DNA of 64,000 nt, from positions 1,240,001 through 1,304,000 of the forward strand of contig NZ_OY776147.1 in NCBI RefSeq assembly GCF_963675305.1. Direction: 5' to 3'. Below, one piece after another: positions 1 to 8,677 of this stretch (the stretch's first letter is position 1; each line of letters begins with the position of its first letter). The position numbers and the translations under genes were made by a program. This stretch comes from an uncultured Hyphomonas sp. Its GTDB lineage: Bacteria; Pseudomonadota; Alphaproteobacteria; Caulobacterales; Hyphomonadaceae. A model generated the notes under the pieces. That model was given only the letters and a program-made list of their open reading frames with translations, searched no databases and had not been told where the DNA came from.

Positions 1-231
1 ATCCGTGAAGCCAAAATCGGCAATTGCCTCGGCATCGAAAGCCGAAACGGACAGCGGTACATCCTGAATATTTTCAGACGTCTTACGCGCTGTGACGCTG
101 ACGGATGGGAGGCGGCGAGCGGCCGTCTCATCTTTGGCTTGATCGGATGCGTCCTGCGCGATGGCGGCCGAGTACGGCGCGGCAATGACCAGAGCGGCAA
201 TCGCGGCAGATGCAGTCAGTATCTTTTTCAC
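1..231 (-). CDS. TonB-dependent receptor, N-terminal part (cut by window edge)
   Basis: Only the first 77 codons are present. A GTG start at 231 is preceded by a GGAGG ribosome site five bases upstream. The product begins MKKIL, has a hydrophobic signal peptide of about 26 residues ending AAIAQ, then VSVTARKTSENIQDVPLSVS, which is the typical start of a TonB-receptor plug domain. Family members are outer-membrane active importers powered by TonB-ExbBD. The gene lies 17 bases downstream of the acyl-CoA ligase on the same strand, so the two are probably co-transcribed and the receptor may import the substrate of this catabolic island. Nothing can be said of the barrel, which lies outside the window. 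Confidence 0.85.
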   Translation of the reverse strand, partial: MKKILTASAAIAALVIAAPYSAAIAQDASDQAKDETAARRLPSVSVTARKTSENIQDVPLSVSAFDAEAIADFGFTD

Positions 232-248
232 GGAATCCTCCCAGACTC

Positions 249-1889
249 TCAGTTTTGTTTTTGAGTGTTTTGATAGAAATTTGCGTAGGCGGCGCGGAGA
301 TTCTTCTTGTCGACCTTTCCAGTCGCCGTGAGCGGCAGGCCATCCACCGCGACAGCGGCTTCCGGCACCCACCAACGCGGCAGTTGCGATTTCAGGAATT
401 CCAGAACCTCGTCTTCGGAGACGGGGGTGCCGGGCCGGATTGTATAAACGAGCAACGGACGTTCATCCCATTTCGGGTGCGCAAGACTGATCGCTGCGGC
501 CATATCCACGTTGGGGTGTTCAATCGCCGTATTTTCCAGCGTGATCGAACTGATCCACTCTCCGCCAGATTTGATGATGTCCTTCGTGCGATCCGTGATC
601 TGCATGTAGCCAAGCGGATCGATTGTCGCGACATCCCCGGTGTCGAACCAGCCATCCTCAGTGGTCACCGGTTTCTCATGTCCGAAATACTGGTTCACGA
701 CCCAGGGCCCGCGGATCATCAGCCGACCGCTGGCCTGTCCATCCTGCGGCAGTTCGTTGTCAGCCTCGTCCAGCAGTTTCAGGTCTACGCCGAAAGGGAC
801 GCGCCCCTGCTTTTGTGAAAGAAGACTGGCGCGGTCATCATCTGGCAATGCTGCTGCCGTACTGGTCAGAGTCGAGATTACCCCCATGGGGCTCGTTTCC
901 GTCATGCCCCAGACCTGAACGACTTCCACGTCAAGCGCTTCTGCAAAAGCGCGTTTCAGGTCAGGCGGTACGGCGGAGCCTCCCATGAAGATCCGCTTCA
1001 GCTTCGGCAGGCGCCGCCCCTGATCCACAGCGGCATCAAGTACGGTTTTCCAGATCGTCGGCACGCCCCAGGCAAGCGTGACACCTTCGGCCTCGCAGAG
1101 ATCGAGCAAAGAGGCGCCATCCAGCCTCGCCCCAGGCAGGACGAGCCGGGCACCATTCATTGGCGCTGTCATGGGCAGGGCCCAGGCTGTGGCGTGATAC
1201 ATGGACGCGCAAGGCAGGATGACGTCGGTTGGCGCGATGTTGAAGTTTCCGGGAGCGCTGGCTGCCAGCGCGTGGATCAGGCAGGAGCGGTGGGAATAGA
1301 GCACGCCCTTGGGATCGCCGGTTGTGCCTGACGTGTAGCAGAGAAATGCGCCGTCGCGCTCTGACAGGTCGGCCGGTCCATCGCTGGGTGTCCCGTCAGC
1401 AATGATGCTTTCATAGTCCATCAGTGTTGGCGAGCTCTGTGCCGGCGTCTTTTCTGGCTCTCCCAGAACGATGCAAGCACGCATCTGTGGACGGTCCGCA
1501 GCGATTGCTTCTGCCTGAGCAGCGAAGGCAGGATCGAAGAACAGAAGGTCTGTCTCAGCCTGCCTGACAGAGAACAGGATCTGTTCCGTTGTAAATCTTG
1601 GATTGATCGTGTGGAGAATGTGCCCGGCGGCTGTCACGCCGTAATAGAGTTCCAGATGCCGCCGTGTATTCAGCGCAAGAGAGGCGATCCGGCTTTGTGG
1701 CGGCAGATCCAGCGCTTCCAGCGCCCCGGTCAGTTTTTGAACACGCGCCTGTGTCTCTGCATAGGATTGATAACGGGCAGTGCCATCCTCATCCAGTGAG
1801 AACAGGTTGAGGCCGCCGTGCCGACGGGCCGCGTATCGGAGAATTTCCGGCACACGCAGTTCTACATCCTGCATCAGATAGTCGGCCAA
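249..1889 (-). CDS. Acyl-CoA synthetase (AMP-forming, AlkK/PegE-like)
   Basis: This 546-residue ANL-superfamily enzyme activates a carboxylic acid to its CoA thioester through an acyl-adenylate. Visible motifs are the P-loop YTSGTTGDPKG (185-195), WGMTETSP (327-334), GWFDTGD (413-419), DRTKDIIKSGGEW (433-445) and the C-terminal TATGK with catalytic Lys525. The family is close to medium/long-chain fatty-acid CoA ligases of the AlkK type. The start used is TTG at 1889, with GGGGA nine bases upstream; an ATG five codons later (1874) is the alternative. It is divergent from the AraC regulator across about 180 bases and leads into the partial receptor at 1-231. A CoA ligase is also part of the peg gene set, which supports a role in activating the acid made by the dehydrogenases nearby. 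Substrate unknown. Confidence 0.9.
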   Translation of the reverse strand: MADYLMQDVELRVPEILRYAARRHGGLNLFSLDEDGTARYQSYAETQARVQKLTGALEALDLPPQSRIASLALNTRRHLELYYGVTAAGHILHTINPRFTTEQILFSVRQAETDLLFFDPAFAAQAEAIAADRPQMRACIVLGEPEKTPAQSSPTLMDYESIIADGTPSDGPADLSERDGAFLCYTSGTTGDPKGVLYSHRSCLIHALAASAPGNFNIAPTDVILPCASMYHATAWALPMTAPMNGARLVLPGARLDGASLLDLCEAEGVTLAWGVPTIWKTVLDAAVDQGRRLPKLKRIFMGGSAVPPDLKRAFAEALDVEVVQVWGMTETSPMGVISTLTSTAAALPDDDRASLLSQKQGRVPFGVDLKLLDEADNELPQDGQASGRLMIRGPWVVNQYFGHEKPVTTEDGWFDTGDVATIDPLGYMQITDRTKDIIKSGGEWISSITLENTAIEHPNVDMAAAISLAHPKWDERPLLVYTIRPGTPVSEDEVLEFLKSQLPRWWVPEAAVAVDGLPLTATGKVDKKNLRAAYANFYQNTQKQN

Positions 1890-2068
1890 GGCGCTGTTTC
1901 CCCGATTTTTTTCTTATCATCCTCATTTGCCACGGGAATTTCGCGGACTGCTTGCCTGAGGGGGCCGTTTGTCTTTCCATCAGGCGCACAGAGTGGCGAG
2001 GTGTTTTGCGTCCAGACGAATTGGCATTACTGTGAATCTAATAAGAAAAGGGATATCGGGAGGAACTC

Positions 2069-3049
2069 ATGGCAGAGCTGCAAGACAGCGTCTCTCCGCA
2101 GGCGCGCCGTATTCTATTGGAAAATGCGAGCTTCAGCGATTTCTGTGAACGCCTGTGCGCGGTTCACTCGAACTGGGAGCTGAAACGTCCGGATGTGCCT
2201 GGATGCGATGCCGAATTCCGGCATGCACGCATGGGCGACACGGACTTTACCGATGTCCAGGTCGGGTTCGGCTTGTCCGGACAGCGCACAAACAGCCAGA
2301 TCCAGCGCGCCAATGATGTGTTTTTTGGCGTCATCCTCATGCTGGCCGGGGGGCAGCGGTTGATTCAGGATGGCCAGGAGATCGACCTTCAGCCTGGAGA
2401 CATTTCGGTCTGGGATGCCTCGCGTCCGGCGCAGTTCAGTTCTACGGGAAGCGTGCGGCAGATCTCGGTCCTTGTTCCTCATAAAAAGCTTAAGCTCTAT
2501 TCTTCCAATATCGAAGATGTTTGCGCCCAGCGTATCAACGGCCGATCCGGACTCGGACTTCTTCTCGCCTCGCATCTTCAGGCACTCAGCGTGGTCCTCT
2601 CCACGTCCGACGACATTGACCATGCCAGTACCGAAGCGGCCACACTGGATCTTGTAAGCGCAGCCATCCGCCCGGACAAGGCGGGGGATTACAAGTCGTC
2701 AATTCACAAGACGATGCTTCGCCGGGTTCAGGATTACATCATCAACAACCTTCGCGATCCAAATCTTTCGCCTGCGACGATCGCTAGTGTCTTCCGGATC
2801 AGTCCCAGGTATCTGCACAAGCTGTTCGAAGCGTCAGACTACACTTTGTCTGAATGGGTTTTGCAGCGACGCTTGCTCGCTTGCCAGTCATCTTTGAAAG
2901 ATCCCGCGCTCAATCACATGACGATCACTGAGATTGCCTTCAACTGGGGTTTTAACAGTGCGCCATATTTTTCCCGTGTGTACAGACAAAATTTCGGTAC
3001 GACACCGAGTGGCACAAGAGCGGCCCAGAATGAATTCGGTGGGAAATAG
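2069..3049 (+). CDS. AraC-family transcriptional regulator
   Basis: The 326-residue protein has an N-terminal cupin-like AraC-binding domain (about 60-190) of the kind seen in FeaR/PegR-type activators and a C-terminal double helix-turn-helix (about 215-320). The latter contains LSPATIASVFRISPRYLHKLF and MTITEIAFNWGFNSAPYFSR, the AraC signature. The ATG follows a strong GGGAGGA site. It is transcribed divergently from the acyl-CoA ligase and convergently with the TonB receptor at 3163-5493, from which a hairpin terminator separates it. By position it is the likely activator of the surrounding catabolic genes; the inducer cannot be read from the sequence. Confidence 0.88.
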   Translation: MAELQDSVSPQARRILLENASFSDFCERLCAVHSNWELKRPDVPGCDAEFRHARMGDTDFTDVQVGFGLSGQRTNSQIQRANDVFFGVILMLAGGQRLIQDGQEIDLQPGDISVWDASRPAQFSSTGSVRQISVLVPHKKLKLYSSNIEDVCAQRINGRSGLGLLLASHLQALSVVLSTSDDIDHASTEAATLDLVSAAIRPDKAGDYKSSIHKTMLRRVQDYIINNLRDPNLSPATIASVFRISPRYLHKLFEASDYTLSEWVLQRRLLACQSSLKDPALNHMTITEIAFNWGFNSAPYFSRVYRQNFGTTPSGTRAAQNEFGGK

Positions 3050-3084
3050 GTTCGGGGGCTGGCAGTTTCCATTGAGAAAATGGA

Positions 3085-3120
3085 AAGGGGACTGCGCCGC
3101 TCTCGCTGCGCAGTCCCCTT
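3085..3120. terminator. Bidirectional hairpin terminator
   Basis: Perfect 13-base-pair stem (arms 3085-3097 and 3108-3120, beginning AAGGGGACTGCGC) with a ten-base loop lies between the converging AraC gene and TonB receptor. The minus-strand exit is T-rich, with only short T tracts on either side. Confidence 0.75.
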
Positions 3121-3162
3121 CATGCTCGCTTATGTTACCTCACCGCCTGCTGTGTGACGTAG

Positions 3163-5493
3163 TTATCTCTCACTGCCAAAGCGATAGGTCAGGCTCACGC
3201 CATATGTACGCGGGTCGCCATACACCAGTTCGTCGAAACCGAAGTCGGCGACATCGAACGCATCGACGACATATTCTTCATCCGACAGGTTCTTGACGAA
3301 CGCTGCAAGCTCCCAACGCGCGTCATCCGGCTGCAGGGCCAGACGGGCATTGGCGATCCAATAGGCATCCTGTCCGATGCGAGCGGTATTCTGCGTATCG
3401 AAATACTGATCGCCCGTATAAGACGCATCCGCGCTGGCAACGAGGCCGAGGTCTCCCCAGATCGGTCCGGTCTCGTAGCGTCCACGGGCCACAAGGCTCC
3501 ATTCCGGGGCGGCAACCATCGTGTTGCCGGAGAAGTCCTGCCCGATCGGGGTGACGAAGTCTGTATACTCGGCATCCAGATAGGTTGCTGCGAGGTCCAG
3601 CTGAAGGCCGGTGAGCGGAACGCTGGTCACGTCAAATTCGAAACCTTTGATTTCGGCTTCCTTGGCATTGAACAAGGTTTGCGTCGGCACGGCACCCGGC
3701 GCGAGACCGAAGACCTGGAGATCGGAATAGTCATAGAAGAAGGCCGCTGCGTTGGCGCGCAGGGTTCTGTCGAACCATTCGGACTTGATGCCTGCCTCGT
3801 ACGCCATAAGTTTTTCGGGTTTGACCACAGAGGCCTCGATCGGATCCGATGTGGCGCCGGTATTGAATCCGCCGCTCTTGAACCCGCGGGAAACGGATCC
3901 GTACAGCATCACTTCATCGGTGGCGTCATAGGAAAGGGCCGCGCGGAAAGTCGGTTCCTCGAAGTTGATCTTGTCCGTTCCGAACGCCGTTGTGTCCAGC
4001 AGTGTCGCATAGACCGGGTTCTCACCATCCAGAGGCACGGCGTTCACAGGCCCTGCATACGCAACGTGGTCCAGCGTACGTTCTTCCCAGGTGAAGCGGG
4101 CGCCCAGCGTTGCCGTCAGGCGATCGGTCAGCTCATAGTCCGACTGGGCAAACACGGCGACTGTATCTGTCTTCTGTGTGTAGAAGCGATCCGTCCGGAG
4201 AATGAAATTCACGGCATCGAAGTAGGGATCAGCCGGTGTCGGATTGGCGTCAGCGAGGAGTTCGAAGGAATCCTGTCCGTTCAGTTCGTCCTGCAGGTAG
4301 AATGCGCCAAGGATCAGGCTCATCGGCCCGTCCCATTCGGAGGCCAGGCGGAATTCCTGGCTGAACTGTTCTGACCCGTCTTTGATATATTCTTCGACCA
4401 GGCGGTTCGGCGATGCATCGACTTCCAGGATCGCTTCACGGTCGGTGTCGAGGTAGCCCGTGACAGAAGTGAGCGCCCAGTTGCCGAGGTCCCACTCCAC
4501 TTGAAGGTTTGCCGTAAACGCTTCGACGTCTTCGGGCGTGTGCTTCAGGTTTTCCGCGCCGGAATAGGGATCCGCATCGTCGGTATAGCCGAAGGCATCG
4601 GCGCAGATCGCCGCGCCGCGGCCGCCGCATACGCCGTCATAGTCGGTCAGGCCATATTCGCCAGTCGCGAAGTTGATGAGACCCTGGCTTTCATAGGAGC
4701 GCGATGTGGCGCTGCTTTTGCCGTACTCCAGTTTCCCGAGAATGCTGAGATTGGAGGTCGGTTCGAGCAGCATCTGAAGGCGGCCGGCCTGAAAGTTGAC
4801 GTCATTCTTTTTTGTGCTGGTGCCATCAGGGAACGAAATATCTCGCGTACCGTCACGCGTATTGGACACGCCGGAGATGCGGAACGCCAGCTTGTCGCTC
4901 ACAGGGAGGTTTACGGCGCCTTCGAAATCCAGCTGATTGAACCGGCCGACCGTTGCGTTGACGTAGCCGCCCTGTTCGAAAGCCGGCCTTTTCGTGTGAA
5001 CGCTCAGCACGCCGCCCGTCGTGTTGCGGCCATAGAGCGTTCCCTGCGGACCTTTGAGAACTTCGATACGGTTCAGATCGAACAGTTGAAAAAGCTGACC
5101 GGTAGTCGAATTGTAGAACATGTCGTCAATCATGACACCAATCGCGCCGCTGTTGGCGGGATTGAAGTCATTGATGCCGACACCGCGGATGAAGATCGTG
5201 GGGTTGGAGGCGGAGAAAGAAGATTTGATCTGGAGGCCGGGAACCTGCTGGGCGAGATCTTCACTTGTGCGGTAATCCCCTTCGGTCAGCATGCGTGCAT
5301 CTACGGATGTGACGGTGACCGGCACATCCTGCTGCGAAGCTTCCCGCCGCTCTGCCGTGACTTCGACAGTCTGGAGAACGCGGCTCCTTGTGTCTGCCTG
5401 CTCCGTTTCCTGTGCAACGGCAGGCGCTGCTGCCGACAAGGCAATCGTCGATGCAAGCCCCATCACGAGGGGCAGCCGGTCAAATTTTTTCAT
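3163..5493 (-). CDS. TonB-dependent receptor
   Basis: A full-length 776-residue outer-membrane receptor. The start at 5493 (MKKFDRLPL) is chosen because GGGAGA lies just upstream and it begins a normal signal peptide ending PAVAQ; a frame extension ten codons upstream would spoil the signal peptide. After it come VLQTVEVTAERREASQQDVP and the plug domain (about 50-160, with GVGINDFNP and GPQGTLYGRNTTGG), then a 22-strand-type barrel ending LTYRFGSER, whose region DPRTYGVSLTYRF is the usual C-terminal signature. It resembles receptors commonly annotated for carbohydrate, aromatic or steroid-like substrates in sphingomonads and Hyphomonadaceae, not clear siderophore receptors. It sits between the AraC regulator and the aldehyde dehydrogenase; a peg-operon counterpart would be PegB. 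Confidence 0.92.
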   Translation of the reverse strand: MKKFDRLPLVMGLASTIALSAAAPAVAQETEQADTRSRVLQTVEVTAERREASQQDVPVTVTSVDARMLTEGDYRTSEDLAQQVPGLQIKSSFSASNPTIFIRGVGINDFNPANSGAIGVMIDDMFYNSTTGQLFQLFDLNRIEVLKGPQGTLYGRNTTGGVLSVHTKRPAFEQGGYVNATVGRFNQLDFEGAVNLPVSDKLAFRISGVSNTRDGTRDISFPDGTSTKKNDVNFQAGRLQMLLEPTSNLSILGKLEYGKSSATSRSYESQGLINFATGEYGLTDYDGVCGGRGAAICADAFGYTDDADPYSGAENLKHTPEDVEAFTANLQVEWDLGNWALTSVTGYLDTDREAILEVDASPNRLVEEYIKDGSEQFSQEFRLASEWDGPMSLILGAFYLQDELNGQDSFELLADANPTPADPYFDAVNFILRTDRFYTQKTDTVAVFAQSDYELTDRLTATLGARFTWEERTLDHVAYAGPVNAVPLDGENPVYATLLDTTAFGTDKINFEEPTFRAALSYDATDEVMLYGSVSRGFKSGGFNTGATSDPIEASVVKPEKLMAYEAGIKSEWFDRTLRANAAAFFYDYSDLQVFGLAPGAVPTQTLFNAKEAEIKGFEFDVTSVPLTGLQLDLAATYLDAEYTDFVTPIGQDFSGNTMVAAPEWSLVARGRYETGPIWGDLGLVASADASYTGDQYFDTQNTARIGQDAYWIANARLALQPDDARWELAAFVKNLSDEEYVVDAFDVADFGFDELVYGDPRTYGVSLTYRFGSER

Positions 5494-5540
5494 TCTTCTC
5501 TCCCTTATCCGCCTCACGACCACATCGGCGATTGACGGTA

Positions 5541-6998
5541 TTAAAATGGAAGCTCTTCGGGCTTCATTTGCACGAAGACACTTTTCTTCAGTGTGTATTC
5601 GTCGAGGACATCCCAGCCGTTCTCGCGGCCGATGCCGGATTGCTTGTAGCCGCCGAAGGGGATCTGCGTCGGCTGAGCCTGGTAAGTGTTGATCCAGAAC
5701 ATGCCCGTCTGGACATTGGCGGCGACGCGGTGCGCGCGTGTCAGGTCTTTTGTGACCACGCCGCCGGCGAGACCATAATCAGACTGATTGGCGCGGGCGA
5801 CGACCTCGTCTTCGGTTTCGAATTTGAGGACACTCATGACCGGGCCAAATATCTCTTCACGGACATGTTCCATGTCATCCGTGCAATCGGCGATGACGGT
5901 GGGGGCGTAAAAGGCACCATTCTCATGGCCGGGCACGTCCGCTCTGTGACCGCCACAAACGATTTTCGCGCCGGCGTCGCGGGCGCGATCAACAAAGCCG
6001 CTCACCACACCGAGATGGTCCATGGAGATGAGCGACCCGATCTGGGTTTCGGGATCTGCCGGCGAGCCGACTCTCAAAAGTTTCGTACGCTTCACGATTT
6101 CATCCAGCACGGCGTCATAGATGCTGGAATGAATGAACACCCGTGTGCCATTGGCGCAGATTTCGCCCTGGGTCAGGAAGTTTGCATACATGGCGAGCCG
6201 GGCGGCATGTTCCGGGTCGGCGTCCCCGAAAATGATGAGGGGGGATTTGCCGCCGAGTTCCAGCGACACTTCCTTCAGGCGCGGGGAGGCGGCTTCCATA
6301 ACCTTGCGGCCGGTAGGGGCGCTGCCGGTCAGCGAGACCTTTTCAATAGCCGGGTGGGCGGCCAGGGCGGCGCCGGGATTGCGTTCGCCCTGCAGCACAT
6401 TGAACACGCCAGGCGGCATGCCCGCTTCGATATAGATTTCGGCCAGGTGCACGGCATTGATCGGGGTCAGTTCCGACGGCTTGAAGATCATCGCATTGCC
6501 GGCGGCCAGGGCAGGGGCCGACTTCCAGCAGGCAATCTGCAGGGGGTAGTTCCAGGCGCCGATGCCGGCGCACACCCCGATGGGTTCGCGGCGGGTATAG
6601 TAAAAGCCGTAGCCGAAATCCTGATACTCCCCGGCGATGCTGCCGGCGAGGTTGGCGTAATGCTCGATCGCGTCAGCGCCGGTCTGGATGTCGACCGCAA
6701 GGGCTTCCGCGATAGGCTTGCCCGTATCCTCGACTTCGATGCGCGCCAGTTCGTCATTGCGTTCCCGCAACAGCTCTGCGGCCTTGCGAAGGATACGCCC
6801 GCGGTCTTCAGCCGGCATCGCGGCCCACACCTTCTGAGCTTTCGTGGCAGAAGCGACTGCGGCTTCGATCTGCGCGGGGCTGGCTTCGCGGAACCGGCCG
6901 ATCTCGCCGCCCGTCGCCGGATTACGGCAGATGAACTCCGTTTCGCCATCACCGGCCACACGTTTGCCGTCGATGAACAAGTCTATGGCGTAGCTCAC
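5541..6998 (-). CDS. betB: Betaine-aldehyde-dehydrogenase-type aldehyde dehydrogenase
   Basis: A 485-residue NAD(P)-dependent aldehyde dehydrogenase that oxidises an aldehyde to a carboxylic acid. The active-site Glu247 is in SLELGGKSP and the nucleophile Cys281 in QGEICANGTRVF, which is the form of BetB-like enzymes. NAD-binding elements GAWNYP and FKPSELTP are present, and the C-terminus carries PFGGYKQSGIGRENG. The GTG start at 6998 has AGGAAG eight bases upstream. The gene is 47 bases upstream of the TonB receptor on the same strand, probably one transcript, and divergent from the 3-hydroxyisobutyrate-type dehydrogenase. BetB is the closest family, but the neighbours (GMC enzyme, permease, CoA ligase) equally match PegC, so the natural aldehyde may not be betaine aldehyde. 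Confidence 0.85.
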   Translation of the reverse strand: MSYAIDLFIDGKRVAGDGETEFICRNPATGGEIGRFREASPAQIEAAVASATKAQKVWAAMPAEDRGRILRKAAELLRERNDELARIEVEDTGKPIAEALAVDIQTGADAIEHYANLAGSIAGEYQDFGYGFYYTRREPIGVCAGIGAWNYPLQIACWKSAPALAAGNAMIFKPSELTPINAVHLAEIYIEAGMPPGVFNVLQGERNPGAALAAHPAIEKVSLTGSAPTGRKVMEAASPRLKEVSLELGGKSPLIIFGDADPEHAARLAMYANFLTQGEICANGTRVFIHSSIYDAVLDEIVKRTKLLRVGSPADPETQIGSLISMDHLGVVSGFVDRARDAGAKIVCGGHRADVPGHENGAFYAPTVIADCTDDMEHVREEIFGPVMSVLKFETEDEVVARANQSDYGLAGGVVTKDLTRAHRVAANVQTGMFWINTYQAQPTQIPFGGYKQSGIGRENGWDVLDEYTLKKSVFVQMKPEELPF

Positions 6999-7057
6999 GT
7001 CGCGCTTCCTTTTCCCTTGCGGATATCCGTCTTGTCGATTACCGGTACAAAAAATAA

Positions 7058-7082
7058 CTGCACGTTCAATTACATTTTGTCA
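7058..7082. promoter_or_regulatory. Candidate TetR-family operator upstream of the aldehyde dehydrogenase
   Basis: Within the 168-base divergent region two signals abut. An imperfect palindrome at 7056-7071 (AACTGCACGTTCAATT) resembles TTGAACGTTCAA-type BetI/TetR boxes. Directly after it comes ATTACATTTTGT (7069-7080), a motif that recurs almost unchanged at 9407-9418. Two BetI-like repressors are encoded nearby. Binding is inferred. Confidence 0.45.
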
Positions 7083-7166
7083 ATTGCGTACGGCCAAACC
7101 ACTCTCATAGGTGCCAGTTCGGCGCTTTGAGGGACTTTTCAGCCGCGCGTTCAGGAAAGGGGAATC

Positions 7167-8078
7167 ATGCGTATTGGATTTATCGGTCTCGGAAACATGG
7201 GCGCCAACATGGCCATGGTGCTGTTGCGATCGGGTGTTGAGCTGAAAGTGCATGACATCGATAAGTCGCGCGCAGCTCAGCATATCGACGGCGGGGCCAG
7301 GTGGGCCGACACGCCGGCAGACTGTGCCCGCGATGTCGATATTCTCATCACGTCGCTGCCAAAGCCGGATGTGGTCGATCGCGTGATGCGCGGCGAGAAC
7401 GGCGTGTTCGAAGGGCTCGGCGAAGGTACGATCTGGGTCGACACGACCACCAATGATGCGGGGCTTGTCATTGAACTCGCAGAGCAGGCCGCCGGAATGG
7501 GCGTGAAGACAGTTGATTCGCCGGTGACCGGTGCGGTCGATGGGGCGCGTCGGGGCGAATTGACCCTGTTCGCGGGCGGAGATGAGGCAGCGCTGAATGT
7601 CAGTGAACCCATCCTCGCCCGGATGGGCCGTGTGATCCGGTGTGGCAGGCTCGGCACCGGCAATGCAGTGAAGCTGGTAACCAATTATCTCTGGTTCACG
7701 CATGCGGCCGTGATCGGGGAGGGGCTGATGCTCGGCAAGCGGGCAGGCGTTCCGCTGGACGTTCTGTGGGATGCGATCAAGGACAGCGTCGGCGACAGCT
7801 TTGTTGCCCGTCATGACGCCCCGTCGATCTTTGCTGGCCACTATGATCCGTCCTTCACGCTGGATCTCTGCCTGAAGGATCTGCGTTTGTGCGCCGCGCT
7901 TGCGGAGCGCGGGAATGTTCCGATCCCGATCGGTTCGCGTGTGCGTGAGCGTTTCGCGGACGCTGCCGAAGCCTATGGCGGCGACGTTGGTGAGCTTCAT
8001 GTTGCCAAGCTGATCGAGGATGCGGTGGGAGAAGACCTGCGCCTGGAAGTTGACTGGCCGGTGCATTGGGAGGCCTGA
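7167..8078 (+). CDS. NAD(P)-dependent 3-hydroxyisobutyrate-dehydrogenase-family oxidoreductase
   Basis: A 303-residue beta-hydroxyacid dehydrogenase. The Rossmann motif GFIGLGNMGANMA is at residues 4-16, the substrate-binding DSPVTGAVDGARRGELT at 117-133, and the catalytic Lys169 in NAVKLVTNYL, as in 3-hydroxyisobutyrate and tartronate-semialdehyde reductases. The ATG has AAGGGGAATC directly upstream. It is divergent from the aldehyde dehydrogenase and ends convergently with the first TetR gene. In this setting it could interconvert a hydroxyacid and a semialdehyde made downstream of the GMC/aldehyde dehydrogenase steps. The exact substrate cannot be assigned from sequence. Confidence 0.85.
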   Translation: MRIGFIGLGNMGANMAMVLLRSGVELKVHDIDKSRAAQHIDGGARWADTPADCARDVDILITSLPKPDVVDRVMRGENGVFEGLGEGTIWVDTTTNDAGLVIELAEQAAGMGVKTVDSPVTGAVDGARRGELTLFAGGDEAALNVSEPILARMGRVIRCGRLGTGNAVKLVTNYLWFTHAAVIGEGLMLGKRAGVPLDVLWDAIKDSVGDSFVARHDAPSIFAGHYDPSFTLDLCLKDLRLCAALAERGNVPIPIGSRVRERFADAAEAYGGDVGELHVAKLIEDAVGEDLRLEVDWPVHWEA

Positions 8079-8086
8079 GGCCTCCC
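8068..8086. terminator. Hairpin at convergent gene ends
   Basis: A perfect 8-bp stem (GGGAGGCC / GGCCTCCC) with a three-base loop contains the stop codon of the preceding dehydrogenase. It lies just before the end of the opposing TetR gene at 8094. There is no clear T-run, so it may be a weak or Rho-assisted terminator. Confidence 0.4.
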
Positions 8087-8093
8087 GAACGCG

Positions 8094-8672
8094 CTACTTT
8101 TCGAGATGGGACTGGAGGCAGCCCTGGGCGATTTCATCGGCCATGTGGGATGTCAGCTCCGAGCCGCGTTGTGCGTGAGCAATCCAGAGCCCGTCCACGA
8201 TGAGCGAGATTTCCGACACAAATGCCTCGGCTTCCTCCGGCGGCATGAGCCTTTTCGCATAACGGTTCAGGCTGCGCCGAAGCAGGCGGTCGCTGAGGCG
8301 CTCGATCCGCGAGAAGCTCGGATATGACTGGGCGTGCGCCCAGAAATGCAGCCAGACCGTACAGAATTCAGAGTTGAAAAGCGCCGGCGCAAATTTTGAA
8401 GAGATGACGCCCTGCAGGCGCTCCGTATCCGTATGCGCCTCGGAAACAGCGCGCTGCTCTTCGATCAGGACGAGTTTCAGCAGGTGCCGCATCGTGGCTT
8501 CGAACAGGTCGCGTTTGTTGTCGAAATGCCGGTAGATCGTGCCACCGGTCAGGCCGGCGACCGCGGCGATCCTCTGAATGGTCGACTGGGCGTAACCATA
8601 TTTGTTCACACAGATGATGGTTGCCTCGATCAGGCTTTGCTTGCGCAGCAGTTTTTTCTCGGCGCGTCCCAT
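8094..8672 (-). CDS. TetR-family transcriptional regulator (BetI-like), copy A
   Basis: A 192-residue repressor with the N-terminal TetR helix-turn-helix (about 25-58, AAVAGLTGGTIYRHFDNKRD) and a ligand-binding C-terminal helical domain with QSYPSFSRIERLSDRLLRRSLNRY and a terminal region SLIVDGLWIAHAQRG typical of BetI-like proteins. It lies five bases downstream of a second BetI-like gene on the same strand, so the two form an operon. Candidate operators lie before the aldehyde dehydrogenase (7058-7082) and before the dioxygenase (9385-9418). Effector unknown. Confidence 0.85.
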   Translation of the reverse strand: MGRAEKKLLRKQSLIEATIICVNKYGYAQSTIQRIAAVAGLTGGTIYRHFDNKRDLFEATMRHLLKLVLIEEQRAVSEAHTDTERLQGVISSKFAPALFNSEFCTVWLHFWAHAQSYPSFSRIERLSDRLLRRSLNRYAKRLMPPEEAEAFVSEISLIVDGLWIAHAQRGSELTSHMADEIAQGCLQSHLEK

Positions 8673-8677
8673 CGCGT

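Noticed and set aside
5388..7130. A 580-codon open frame antisense to the aldehyde dehydrogenase
   Set aside because: The sense strand encodes an obvious dehydrogenase with catalytic Cys and Glu; the antisense product has no domain.
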